64,000 nt of DNA from Mycteria americana (GCF_035582795.1 NC_134368.1:37136501-37200500); one strand, 5' to 3'. Counted from the first letter of the stretch, positions 49,669-60,835 are shown. Translations and numbers: made by a program. Notes: a model not told the origin generated them from the letters alone.

Positions 49669-51015
49669 CTTACGGAAAATACTGAATCGCTGCTTTCTAA
49701 GAGAAAAGTTCATTGTGATCAACAACCCTCTTCAGATGAGCATGTAGAAGCAAATTCCAATACTGGAAATGTCGTCAGTGATATAAATATTCCACGCAGG
49801 ATTTCACTTAAAACTATAGCAACTGAAAAGGTTAAAAATTCAGAAGATCTGTTTGGAAACAAGAGGATACTTGCATTAAAAAATGAACATAAATGTGGAC
49901 ATTTGCTATCTGGCACTGATTTGGAGACAGAAAGGTTGAATGCTGCCCATGAGAAGGCCATTTTGAGTGAATCGAAACATCATATACCTTTTCCCAAATT
50001 TGGGAAAGAATTTAAAAAAATAGACAATACTAACTATCCTACCAAGATGCTAAAACAAGAATTTCAGAAGTCCATCCATAATGATTTGGGTTTGTTAGCA
50101 GACAATACAGAAAAATCCGGCTTTTTATCCAGAGAAAAATTAAGTAACTTAGAAGAAAGTGCAGAAGTTGTGACCTCTTTAGATGAATCACATATTGGTT
50201 TAGTTCCAGTTAAAGAAAATGGCCTACATTTTGATCAAGAATTTTATAAAGACTCCGAATGTGCCAATGTATGGGGTGGTTCTCTTACAACAGTATACAG
50301 TGAAAAAGCAGAATCTCAAAGCAAAGATGTACATAAAGAATTTAGAATCAATTACAGTGAAGGTCACAGATTCCAGGTTAATTCTTTTTTCGAGATAGTG
50401 AAAGATAAGCTACTAATGCTTGATAACAAAGAGCAACTAAAAAAAGAACAACAACAGACTACTTTAAATCAAACGTTACTGAGGCCAGGAAATCAGGAGT
50501 TCAGCAAAATCAAAGTAGCCTCTGAATATGAGGGCAAAATTGAAGCATTGCAAAAGTCCCTGAAAAATTCTGAGCATCTGCAAAAAACAGTACATGATTT
50601 TCCAAATGAAAATTTAGCTCTCAACAACAAAGTGGAACCTCTTACTGTTACCATACAGTCTTCAAAAGAAAAAATATCAAGATGTAATATGCAAGTCAAG
50701 CATTTAGCTGAAGAAAAGAAAAGTGTGCAAATCCAGTTGGTTAAATCACAAGACGATAACAAGGAATGTAATAAGGAAGCAAAGAACTTCTTAAGAAAAT
50801 GTAAAGAACCCAAAAATCAGAAAAACATCCTTGAGGAAGAGAGGAATCTACTCCATAATGGAAACCAACATTCAATACAGACACAACATGATTTTCAAAT
50901 TAGGAACCAGAAAGTAAAAGTAAAGATTACTGCTGTTACCTGCAAAAGAGAGAGGCTCAGTGCAATCCTTGCAATCCTTGCAAAAGGAATGCTTCAAGTT
51001 ACAAGAAACAAATAA
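49669..51015 (+). CDS. CCDC110: CCDC110 large exon, truncated coiled-coil region
   Basis: An open frame of 448 codons from the acceptor ggggtag (LTENTESLLSKRKVHCDQQP) to TAA at 51013-51015. The first half is low-complexity and polar. From about 50520 it becomes a heptad-rich coiled coil (YEGKIEALQKSLKNSEHLQK, later VKHLAEEKKSVQIQLVKSQ) matching the central coil of mammalian CCDC110. The last ~20 codons before the stop are out of frame: the homologous reading moves to another frame near 50955-50970, where a 9-bp unit GCAATCCTT is tandemly repeated. The product would be about 550 residues if the tentative start is right, against about 830 in mammals. A long open frame in AT-rich DNA argues for recent or continuing selection. 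Confidence 0.85.
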   Translation, partial: LTENTESLLSKRKVHCDQQPSSDEHVEANSNTGNVVSDINIPRRISLKTIATEKVKNSEDLFGNKRILALKNEHKCGHLLSGTDLETERLNAAHEKAILSESKHHIPFPKFGKEFKKIDNTNYPTKMLKQEFQKSIHNDLGLLADNTEKSGFLSREKLSNLEESAEVVTSLDESHIGLVPVKENGLHFDQEFYKDSECANVWGGSLTTVYSEKAESQSKDVHKEFRINYSEGHRFQVNSFFEIVKDKLLMLDNKEQLKKEQQQTTLNQTLLRPGNQEFSKIKVASEYEGKIEALQKSLKNSEHLQKTVHDFPNENLALNNKVEPLTVTIQSSKEKISRCNMQVKHLAEEKKSVQIQLVKSQDDNKECNKEAKNFLRKCKEPKNQKNILEEERNLLHNGNQHSIQTQHDFQIRNQKVKVKITAVTCKRERLSAILAILAKGMLQVTRNK

Positions 51016-51593
51016 AAAACTTAAGATAGAAATATTCCAGCTTACAAAAGAAAATAGTTCCCTACAGCAAGAGCCTGAAAGAAATCAGAGTGAAACGCAA
51101 CAAAAAAAGAAAAAGAAACTGCAGAGAAATCTGAACTGGAAACTCATCTTCAATTAATGCAAACACTGGAAACCAAAAACTTAACCTTGAAATGACCCTG
51201 CAGGAATGTTCTAATCCTAAACAGATGGTGCAGAAGGACTTTGAGACAAACTCCAATCAGATAAAGTTTATACAGAAAAGAAACTCATGGCTGAACTCAG
51301 AAATGCAAAAGTAGGTACGGATCTTTTAAAGTCTAACTTGACCAGTGCAAACTGAGAATGCAAGAGGTTATCAACAGCAGTAACAAACGTCAGAGGAAGA
51401 TTAGTTACTTAAGAAAGAACTGCAGGAATATAGACAAGACACTTCCAAATATGAAAGTGACATTGGAAAATTGACCAAAGAATGCTTAATATTAGAAAAC
51501 CACCTGCAGACTACTGAAAAGAAGTATTACAGGTTGAATTCAGCCATTTGCATAAGGATTATATTTATCTCTGACGCCAAGCTACAGCTCTAG
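51016..51593 (+). pseudogene. CCDC110: Decayed C-terminal part of CCDC110
   Basis: Homology to the C-terminal coiled coil of CCDC110 continues past the stop but hops between frames. A block with KLQETNKKLKIEIFQLTKEN ends in an A-rich run at about 51102-51115. A block with KSELETHLQLMQTLETKNLT ends at TGA 51193-51195. A block with LQECSNPKQMVQKDF ends at TAG 51312-51314. The next block is broken by TGA 51353-51355 within one frame, then ends at TAA 51410-51412. The last block (LLKKELQEYRQDTSKYESDI) runs to TAG 51591-51593. That makes about five frameshifts plus one nonsense codon in under 600 bp. Real lineage-specific decay and a low-quality assembly patch are both possible. Confidence 0.85.
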
Positions 51594-51815
51594 TCTGTGG
51601 GTAAAGGAAACCTGGTTACCAGGTACCATGGTACTCATACCATGCAATGTAACTGTTACTCTGAATATTCCACTAGAATCTGTACAGAAATTTCTCGCCC
51701 AAGTATAAAGCCTTGGAATATGATTCACAAGGTATAAGCTTTATTCTGCAATAGCTTATTAGCTGATTTTCTTTTCCAGGCAATTCCTGATAATCTACAA
51801 CAGTCTATTGCTTCA

Positions 51816-51831
51816 AATAAATTGTAATAAA
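51816..51831 (+). terminator. CCDC110: CCDC110 poly(A) signals
   Basis: Two AATAAA hexamers (51816-51821 and 51826-51831) lie about 225 bp after the last homologous coding block, followed by a T-rich stretch. This suits the 3' end of the CCDC110 transcript. Confidence 0.55.
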
Positions 51832-51839
51832 ATGTTTTC

Positions 51840-54224
51840 TTTTGTCAAACATTTACAATTTTGATGTCCAGTCATTTCCATGTTTTTGTTATGTTCTAAA
51901 AAGAACTGCCTGCTTTTTTGATACTTGGCTGAATTTCACAGATTCCTAAAAGCAGATCCTTACATAATGTAAAGAGTATAAAGAAATTTAATGAAACTGT
52001 GACAGTTTACAGGAGATAGAATTCTGTCCCTAGGATTTCACAGTCAGAAGGGAATCTTAACAACCTTTTAGCTGAACAGCTTAGTACATGCCACAACATA
52101 TCACTGGTTATTTCTGCAAGAATCCTAAATTAAGTTTAATCTATGTTTATGTATGTTTTAGATTACATCTAATTCTGGTCTATGTTTAATCAACACAAGG
52201 TAGCCTTTATCTCTTTATACTAGATACTGACTTAGAAGGCTTATTAGTTAAAACATGAATTTTAACATTTTCAGTGTAAACAAATTCAGAGAACATGGTC
52301 ATAGCTATGAAAGGCGCAAAAATTATCCTCTTGGATATAATCACTGCACAAATACTCTGATTTTCTCAGACAAGGGACATGGGGAGGAAGTGTTTCTCAA
52401 AAATACTGCATAAAATATTCTGTGAAGTTGAAGCTGCCTGTATGCAGTGTCTCTACAACACTATTAGGACTATTTTTTTAGAAACTTCTTTTTTTACTCA
52501 CTCCTTAATAAATAAATCCATGAAAGTAAACCCATGTAATTAGTTATTGGTGTTTCCAGAACAGACTTAGAGGTAATGATTTATCTTCACTTTCCTATTA
52601 GTACAACACTAGGTTTACAAGCTCCTGGCCAATAAAGGGCATGATCTCTTCAGAAACATAAAAATAATCCATTTCTTCCTATTTCTCCAATAATTCATAA
52701 AGACTGATTGCAGCAAATTAACAATTATTTATCTGGTTTGTAATACAAGACTGTAAATGTAATAGAGCATGTTTTTGTATCATGACTGATACATATAGTA
52801 GAATGACTAAAAACTACATTAAAGATCTAAGACTAGTTCTTAATGCTTTTTCCTGTAAAAAATGTTTAAAAGATACAAAAGGGTTGGTTGTGTTTTTTTA
52901 CTGGAGATAGGCAAAAGTATTATGCCACAATTTTGCATTGCACACCCAAAGTCAATAAGGACATTAAAATGGTAAGTACTTGGGCTATTGAATAGATGGT
53001 CAGGTGTTTAATTGCATTTAATGTTTGCATAAACATGAAGTTGCTTCAGATTGTAACTATTAAATTGTGGTCAGAATCAGTTATAAAGGTGCCTGGCTAT
53101 ATCTATACTGTAAGGATGTAGGGAAGCTGTTATTATGAAAACAATGTAAGTAATGTCTAATGTCCTCCTTACCTTAGATAACTGGGTAATGAAATTTAAG
53201 AAAGTTCTAAATTCCACCACCACAGTCAAAGGTACTGCCAAGAAGCCAAGGGACACAATTATCGTTTGTATTAAAACAGCATACTGAGGCCCCAGCTAGA
53301 ATTGGGTGTCAGCTCCTTGGGACCACACGTTTTCTGGTGGGGACTTAATCAGGTGAACTTATTGGCTCCCACGATGGCCACATGAGGCTAGTCCACATAC
53401 ACTAACATCTCCTCAAACAAGCTGGATTGATTTTTTGTTTGTAAATTAAGCTCCATACATTTTAATCAGCTTTCAGTATATCCATCTTGTTAGTGAATGA
53501 AAAGATTATTGAAATACAGAAGAAAATAGAAGAGGAAGAATTGCAAAAAGAGAAGAGAGAGGACATAAAGAAAAATATCAGACCAGTCTTCATCAGCTGT
53601 ACTACATCAGAACAGCAGTTAGGAGGCAGTACAGTTCCATCTACCTAGGAATGCTGTGTCTGCAGACTTCACAAGTGAACACCACAGCACATGCTCCCGA
53701 TACTCTGTACAAAGACGACACTAAGGTACCTAAGGTCAGCACCAGTACCATTAGCTAATGCAAGGTATAAACAAAGAAAGAAGGAATGCTGTTATAGGTC
53801 TTTGGATAGAGAAAACATCAAAATTCTTGTATAAATTAATATTGTTGGGTCATCTTGATCTCAAGGTAAGGGTTTTTATGCTTCAACACATGCTGGAAGA
53901 CCTGACCAACAATTCTTGGTTTTATTTTTATTTTCATTGATGCCAGGAAATGTGAGATCCAGTCTGGAATTTCTTTAAAAAACTATTATCCTGTGAACAG
54001 CAGTAAGGATACCATTTCATGAATATTCTATAGTGGTACAATAAATCTTTAATAAAAATGAATAAAGAAATTTTGTCTTCACATAATAATTTGGATAAAT
54101 AAAACTTGAGTATTTTTTTAATTTTTATAATAAATTAGCTTTGATTTACATGAACAAATTTCTTGGACCACATACAAAAACTTGACAAAAATTATTAAGA
54201 TGGAGGTAAAGTGTACATTTAGGA
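51840..54224. other. Intergenic region after CCDC110
   Basis: AT-rich sequence between the 3' ends of convergent transcripts, with no exon or repeat family recognised. The reverse strand just below 54225 has A/T-rich sequence with AATAAA- and ATTAAA-like hexamers, consistent with a 3' UTR of the unidentified exon at 54225-54471. Confidence 0.5.
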
Positions 54225-54471
54225 TCACAGTTCCATCTGAGAAGAAGCTAGTTTGAAAGACAGGTCAGATTTGTTAGGAACCTTCCATGTACGCAAAGTG
54301 AAATTAAGCTGCTCTTGGAGAATACAGCAGCACTTATGGTCATCAGAAAATTGAGGAAGAGCGGTAAATAGATGCTGGTAAATAGAGATGACTCCTGCCT
54401 TCATAACAGCCTGCTTGTGGTCTGGTTTTGAACAATGCTTCATATTGGTCATTTTGAGAAGGTCATCAAAA
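54225..54471 (-). CDS. Unrecognised terminal coding exon
   Basis: On the - strand the acceptor tttttag opens 82 codons in one frame, FDDLLKMTNMKHCSKPDHKQ, then AVMKAGVISIYQHLFTALPQ and on to LASSQMEL and TGA at 54227-54225. G+C is higher than in the flanks and the codons look protein-like. The HKQAVMKAGVI stretch resembles one helix of an armadillo/HEAT-type repeat, but I do not recognise the protein. It joins in phase with the small exon 150 bp upstream (AA+T). It starts about 480 bp beyond the CFAP96 stop codon on the same strand. It could be the end of a separate gene, an alternative CFAP96 3' end (CFAP96 exon 56849-57021 would also join it in phase) or a remnant of a lost gene. Confidence 0.45.
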
Positions 54472-54621
54472 CTAAAAATTATGTATTTTTAAGACAGTTC
54501 TTACACAAAATTATAGTTGAAATAAAGTACAAGTTGTAATTCTACTAAAGGGAAACAATGACCTTAGTTTCACTGTGGGCCACACGTGACTAACTTGGTT
54601 AATACATACACTGATACTCAC

Positions 54622-54646
54622 TTTAAAATATAGGCACTTTCTTCCA
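54622..54646 (-). CDS. Unrecognised 25-nt microexon
   Basis: On the - strand the acceptor atatattgcag has a CTGAC branch-point-like motif about 20 nt upstream, and the donor is a strong gtgagt. They enclose 25 nt encoding EESAYIL with split codons at both ends (phase 1 in, phase 2 out). It joins in frame to the exon at 54471-54225 to give ESAYILNFDDLLK. The short intron between them has normal splice signals. The preceding exon was not found with confidence. Confidence 0.4.
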
Positions 54647-54952
54647 CTGCAATATATAGTCAGTTTGCAACCCAAATTACTCATTAGAAAGTATGTTTTC
54701 TAAAAGTACATTTCAAAAGTCCAGTTAAGCAATAAGATGAAAATTTATGTAAAAATACAACCTAGGACTTAATAAATAAATGATCTTAAATTATTTAATA
54801 TAGCTTTATATTTAGAAACAAAAGATTGCATTCTCAATAATTAAACAGATTGGATTGCCCTATATACTTGAATTCCACTTTTCACATTTTTATTTGCTTT
54901 GTTAACAGTTTACAGAGTCTAAAAAGTGTAGCCTTCATTTCACCTTTTGTAC

Positions 54953-55001
54953 CTAATAAGATGTCAGCTGTGCAGTCTTGTAGTTCTTTACATTTAATGA
55001 T
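54953..55001 (-). CDS. CFAP96: CFAP96 last coding exon
   Basis: Encodes SLNVKNYKTAQLTSY after a split arginine codon and ends at TAG 54955-54953. This matches the conserved LN-KNYKT-S-Y terminus of CFAP96 (C4orf47). The acceptor is atttcag on the - strand. A reverse-strand AATAAA at 54894-54889 is a likely poly(A) signal about 60 bp after the stop. Confidence 0.9.
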
Positions 55002-56848
55002 CTGAAATGTAAATGAAGATAAACTTATTAGATTTTTGTAGAATATCACTGTATAAATTACAAGAGTTTTTGTAAAAATGAAAAACTATGGTATGCCCAG
55101 TCCTGTAATTAGGTTTAATGACATGAATCCTCATGAAGTCGTATTGATTTCAATAGAGCTCCGTGTGAGAGCAAGAATCTACACTAGCAAATCCAACTAT
55201 AGGATTATGGTCCAAATATCAGAAGATAAGCTTTCCATTGAAAAGTACATAAGGAACTGTAATTCAGTGGGGAAGCAGATGATTTGAAAAATGTCTTACC
55301 ACATTTCTTAAAATCTATGAGCTATGAGCTTCCTACTTACAATAAATTCAGTTCACAATTCTCATTCTATTAAACCGAGGAATAATGAACCAAAAATAAA
55401 TACATTATTTAAAATTCTTATTTCCCTCTTAGGAGGGAAATAGTAGTGGAGAATTTGAAATACTAGTTTTAATTTCTCTCTGTGGAATTTCTGTTGGATA
55501 TGCGAAATTTTTCTCTTTACAAATATTTTTAATGAGTCCATCAGAACTGTATCTGTGAGCACACAGTGATACTTCACAATCAGTCCCCCCCTTTCAATTT
55601 TGAAACCTACTTCACATACAGTCAGGGTTTTTTCCCAATAAAAACATTTCATTTGGGAACATGAATTTTTATTCTGTTGATAAAACAATAATACAAACAA
55701 TTACACTGATAAAAAGGCTACTCAGACCAATATACCATGCTTTTTCCCTTTTACTAGTTTAAAAACACCAGTGCGTACATGGAAGGTTTTACTTTCTTAC
55801 ATCAGTGTTGGTAGTTACCACGCTTTTTGGTGTACCAAAAAGTTACTTTCAATTCTTTCTTACTTTCCATTAGTAATGAAAAGCAATGTGGAGTAATATG
55901 TAGCTTCTGGTTCTGACTTGTCAGTGTAAATAAAAACTTCTAACTATCCCTGCAACTTAAAAAGTGATTATGCAAATGCCGATACGTGGTGAAATAAATA
56001 GAACAGCAATGGGTGAATAAGGGAGCTGTATTTCTTAGGTTTCATATATGATACGTAAAAGACAAATCACAAACATGAAGCGGATTCCTCTAAGACAGTT
56101 TTTCAAATTTTAATCAAGTATTTCTAAAATATTTCATGTTACTCATGGAGTGTGCAAAATAATATGCTTAACTGTTCTACATGCAATCTTAGAAGTCTGC
56201 ATTTGAAAGTAATCTCTAAATATCCCTAAAGAACACAGTCTTGATTTTCTGCTTGAATTACAAGAGCCAAAACCAGAAAATAAATTTGTTTAAAGATAAG
56301 GGTTATAGCTTAGTAAGATAAAAAAGTAAAGAATTATGTGCTTATCTACCTATCTACAGACACTGTGTACTATAAATCTCTTCTAACATTGCACAGTGAC
56401 ATGTTTGTAGTTAGGAATCCAATTTGAGTGCCATTGTTTCAAAAGCTTCACAGGCTTAGATTACCTAATATTGTTTGCCAGCAGAGGGAGCCAATTTTAT
56501 TCCATAAACATAAGGGAAAACAAAACCAGATTTTGTTTTTAACAGGAACATTCCTGGTCTTTTTACATTTATCAAGTCAGAAAAGAATAAAAAATAGTAA
56601 TTGTCAGTGACATCTGAATATCATGATTTTGAAGGTCTCTACGATACGTATAGCTCTATAAAGTAACCTGAATTTACAGGAGAGTAGGAATAAATTTTGA
56701 AAGCCAAGTTCCTTATAAATTTCTTATCCTTTTGTTAATAATTCATTCCTTCCTTTATTCAATTATTTTAGACAGTAATAAACAGCTGTGCTAATGACTT
56801 TTGTTAGACAGCATACATGGAACATGAACTCCAATTAAAGGAGCTTAC

Positions 56849-57021
56849 CTTGTGACATTTAAAGTTATTATGCTTGTAACAGGTCTGCTTTTTGGTCCAG
56901 GAGGAGGATGAAAAATCTGTCGTTCTTTATCAGTTGTGACAGCCTTAGATTTTTTAATTACGTAAGGGTCAGCGGAATGGCTTGGGTAAGGATCAAATGT
57001 GCCTCCTTTCATGCCCCCTGA
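56849..57021 (-). CDS. CFAP96: CFAP96 penultimate coding exon
   Basis: Encodes SGGMKGGTFDPYPSHSADPY, then a lysine-rich stretch and IFHPPPGPKSRPVTSIITLN. GGMK-GTFDPYPSHSADPY and GPKSRPV-SI-TLNV are the most conserved blocks of CFAP96. Acceptor tttccag, donor gtaagc. Phase 0 in, phase 2 out. CFAP96 is a ciliary/centrosomal protein of about 310 residues whose molecular role is still poorly defined. Confidence 0.95.
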
Positions 57022-59369
57022 CTGGAAAAAAGAAAGAACTTTTCAAAGTGCCAATCTACAATATAATTGAGTTAATTAAAATATTTTTCATGCAAAAGCA
57101 AGTAAGAATACTGAATAGCAGACTGCATCATATTATATAAAAACAAAAAAACAAATATTCCTTACATTTACAATGGAAACTTTAAGGAAAATTTTAGTCA
57201 TTATTTTCATGAATTCTTAGTTTTAAATGTTCTTTTGTAAGTCTGGATTTTGAGGAAAGGATCTTAAAAATGTGACAGAAAAAGTAAAATGAGCTATGTT
57301 GTGGCAAAAAAAAGGGAATTCCTATGTCACTATTAGTTTACTAGTATACCTCCATGTCCAGTACTGGTGTAGGGATTGTTACGTATAGCAGGGCTTGGGA
57401 ATTATTATCAATATGTGAGGAGGAATTAGGCATAGCGGGAGTGAAAGGGTTAACAAGATTGAAGTACTGAGGGTCCAGGTCATGTCCGAGGGAAGGAGGC
57501 TGTGTGTCAGGAGCAGGGATGGATGGGATTGGAGGGAGATAAGCAAGCGCGTGATTTTTGTTGTGAAGAAAGGAACTGTAAAGTTGCAAAAAGATAGCAA
57601 ATCGTATTAGCTGAAGGGACGCATGAAGGACGCGTGAACAAGACATATAAACCAATAAGAGTTCTCTCAGTAGCGCATGTACAAACAATTAGAAAGTATA
57701 TAAGCCATGTAATATTTCAATAAAGGGTCTTCGATTTACCCCTCTGTCGGAGTCCGTGCATCAATCCGCTACAAATATGCTTTCTGACATACAGGATTGA
57801 ATACAGCATTGGCTTTTCCTGAAATGTTACGTCCACTAGTACTACAAGAGTGGCAAATTTTAGTTATAAAACATGCAGAGACCTGATTAATTCTTTGCAA
57901 TCCCCTAGCACAGCTAAACCCCGCAGTCTGCTGAGGCTGCATTCCTGAAAAGTGCGGCAGTAAGCGATTCAATCAACAATAAAGCAATTTTTCCCGTAAG
58001 AATTTATATAGCAGAGAGGGAAAGTGTGCAGTAGCTTAGGAAGTACACATAATTTAAATACATGGGGAAAGCATATATGGTGTGAAGGGTGGGGAGCCTG
58101 GAACAGGATCACCAGCACTGTCAGCCAGATGAGGTGCTGACTTTCTAGCAGCTAACTTTTCTGAACAGATTTCCATTCTGAAAGATCTCAGCTGCCTCAT
58201 CTATGGGGCCAAACACCCAACACAATTATTCGCGTGTAAGCATTTTTGCTGTCTCTTTCTGAATAGTTATATTTTCCTTGCTATCACCATCTTCCTCAGA
58301 TGAATCAACATCAGTCACATAAGTCAAGGGTGAAGGACACAGTAATAGGAAAATAGTGGTTAGTAGAGCACACTATTAAATGACTGACAATGGAACAACA
58401 AAATGAAGAGCTGAAAAGTGACAGATTAAGGGGTGTTACTGTATTATGTATCTGGAGTCATTTAAGAGAGAGCTATTTATGCATCTTAAACCCATCTCAA
58501 AGTGAAATTAAGGTTTAGCCTAAAGTGAATAGCATAAATTTAGTATCTCATCTCAAAAAAAAATATCAAGATGGAATGCTTTATGGAATGGAAAAATATG
58601 CATTTAGATTTTAAGAAATAATGACACTAAACAACTGGAACTAATGAACTATGTTCCTATATATCCTTCATACTAACTCCAGGCTTTATTTCTTATGCCC
58701 TCTAAGCCCTTTCATATATATTTGTTCCCATCCTTTTCTTCCTTTTCTCCTAACTACTAAAGAGTTGGCAAATTCTAAAGCAGATTCCAAATTTGTGCCT
58801 GCTGATGGACAAGCAACAAATAACTCCTGAGTTTATTTTGCAGCCTTTCCCTGAGCAGAGGGACTAACCTGAGTTTTTCTGGTCCTTCCAGCTATCCATT
58901 CCCATGACACTTCTAGGAATTATCTTTTAGATGTTTGTCTACATAGGCTGAGAGTAATTAGCAGGTTCAAAAATAATATGAGTGACTGACAGAGTCCAAA
59001 ATAGGAGAGCATTTCATTTTGCTACAGTAATCTAGTCTTACTGTCATTTATTGCATAACCTTCTGCTTTGTATCTTTTTGTGGTGTATGCAGCCAATGAA
59101 CTGTATGTTAACAGCGCTATGTGGATTTTAAAGAGAAACACTTTTTAGGTTACTTGAAACTGGTTAGCAGTTGTTGTTGGATCAAACAAGATTTCATTGC
59201 TTTGTAAATTGAAAACAAAGTAAATGGAATAATATCTTTTATAAGAAAAATAAGAAATTAACAGCAAAACCAAACATTTATTTCTATCTTATGTACTGTA
59301 AGCAAAGCTTTTAACAGGAAATATCTGAATATTTATCTTTTGTCTCCAGTAGCTGTAAGATAAACTAAC
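57022..59369 (-). other. CFAP96: CFAP96 intron containing the LTR
   Basis: A 2.3-kb intron between the 59370-59549 and 56849-57021 exons. Apart from the LTR I recognise nothing in it. Confidence 0.8.
57368..57773 (+). mobile_element. Solo LTR, alpharetrovirus-like layout
   Basis: A solo long terminal repeat, + strand, antisense in a CFAP96 intron. Its right end is clear: TATATAAG at 57697-57704, AATAAA at 57719-57724, a short R-U5 region and the terminus CTACA at 57773, in the compact promoter/poly(A) arrangement of avian endogenous retroviruses. No gag, pol or env sequence flanks it, so the provirus was lost by LTR-LTR recombination. The left end is uncertain. TGTAG-GGATTG at 57368 mirrors the right end (TGTAGCGGATTG in reverse). 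Alternatively a TG at 57416 is preceded by AATATG, and AATATG also follows the right end, as a 6-bp target duplication would. Confidence 0.75.
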
Positions 59370-59549
59370 CTTTTTAGCAGGAGAACTTGGTTTGAAAGGT
59401 GGTGCAATTGGCTTCTCTGGAGGTGGTTTCTTCACAGGTGGCAAAGGTTTGTCATTATAATAGGGATTCATGTCAAAATACTCCTGGGGATATAGATTTA
59501 ACTTGAAAGGCCCTCCTTTAACCAACCGTTTATGTTCCTCTTGCGCTTT
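59370..59549 (-). CDS. CFAP96: CFAP96 exon (YPQEYFDMNPY block)
   Basis: A 60-codon, phase-0 exon: KAQEEHKRLVKGGPFKLNLY, PQEYFDMNPYYNDKPLPPVK, then a proline/lysine-rich run ending FKPSSPAKK. The LLKG-PFKLNL-P--YFD-NPY block and FKPSSP-KK are conserved in CFAP96. Acceptor gttttacag, donor gttagt, a slightly unusual +3 T. The proline-rich linker is longer and more regular (PPPEKPIAPP) than in mammals. Confidence 0.95.
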
Positions 59550-60759
59550 CTGTAAAACAAATACTTTGAAAGAAACAATCTTGAGGATTTTTACTGTATG
59601 TTATTCTAAGAGAAAAATTGAAAGCTTTTAAATTTAGTCTTGGAGAATGTTCACTCTAACTTTCCTTGCTCTTGTTTGATCAAGGTATTTTATATACCCA
59701 CCATGTGTAATGGAACATAGATTCACTGACCAGGAAGCACAACGATCACTATGAAAATGTCAGGAAAAGCACTGTGCATTTAAGATGTGTCTATCAGTAT
59801 TGTATACCTGTATCTTGGGCATACATGCATACATACATGCTTGAAAATTCTGTATGCATGCATCCCAGCTACTCACACTTGTGAACCCTGGCCACTACCT
59901 TTCCCAGATTCTGGGCACCTTACTAAGCTGAGCTTCTCTAGGAATTGGTTCTTTGTACCATGGGAGATGTTGACTGTTCTTCCCAGATTCCATTTTAAAA
60001 TAAAACAGGTTAAAACATTACGAACAATTAAAAGACAAGCATAAAATGTACCATCAGTAATACAGTATCACCTGGTAATTCATGCTAATGTCTCAGAGCA
60101 AATTCCCTTTTTTCTATCCAGTGGAAACAATCCTGTCTCCCTCTTTTCTCTGTTCTTCTCATTTTCTGCACTGGATGCTTAGTTTTGACTCTGAATTTGT
60201 CTCAACTGCAGGTAGCTGAATTGTTTCTTCTAATCTTGTTCTTACCCTAGACCAAAAAATGTCCTCCTGGTGCCATTTTTCACTACATATGATGAAAATA
60301 TACAGGATAACTAAAATCAGTGCAAGCAAATTTATGAGTTTTCTTAGATTTATGAACTTTTATGGAAAAAGGAACAGGTTGGGGTTTTTTGTATAGCATC
60401 TAGGATAACGAGGTCCCATTCTTCTGAAAACAACATAGAAGTATTATTGTTCTTGCTATTGGCATTGATTGGTCATTATTGCAGTGTAGCGTAACGTCTC
60501 CAAATAAAAAATTAAGGTCAAATCCTGAATGGTAGAACTTGCGTGGGATACTGCCAGATGCCTCAAAGAAAAAATAATAAATGAACAATACCTAAATCTT
60601 TTTTATACAGGATGGTCAGTAATTTGTTTTCTTTCCTCCACTTTGTAAATAAACATTAGTGATTTCAAGCTAAAGGAAACACCACAGGGAACAAAAAGTT
60701 CATGTAAATTGTAATAAATAATCATAAAACTAATACATAATAAAGACAAATATTTTTAC

Positions 60760-60835
60760 CTTTGCATTTATTCTTTCTACTTCATACCCATCAGGTTCAT
60801 GTGGATATTGTTCACCTATGGTAAGGTTTGCATAA
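60760..60835 (-). CDS. CFAP96: CFAP96 exon (YANLTIG block)
   Basis: A 76-nt exon encoding YANLTIGEQYPHEPDGYEVE, then RINAK. It continues the GTGYGYANITIG block begun in the preceding exon. Acceptor ttacag, donor gtaaaa. Phase 2 in, phase 0 out. Confidence 0.92.
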
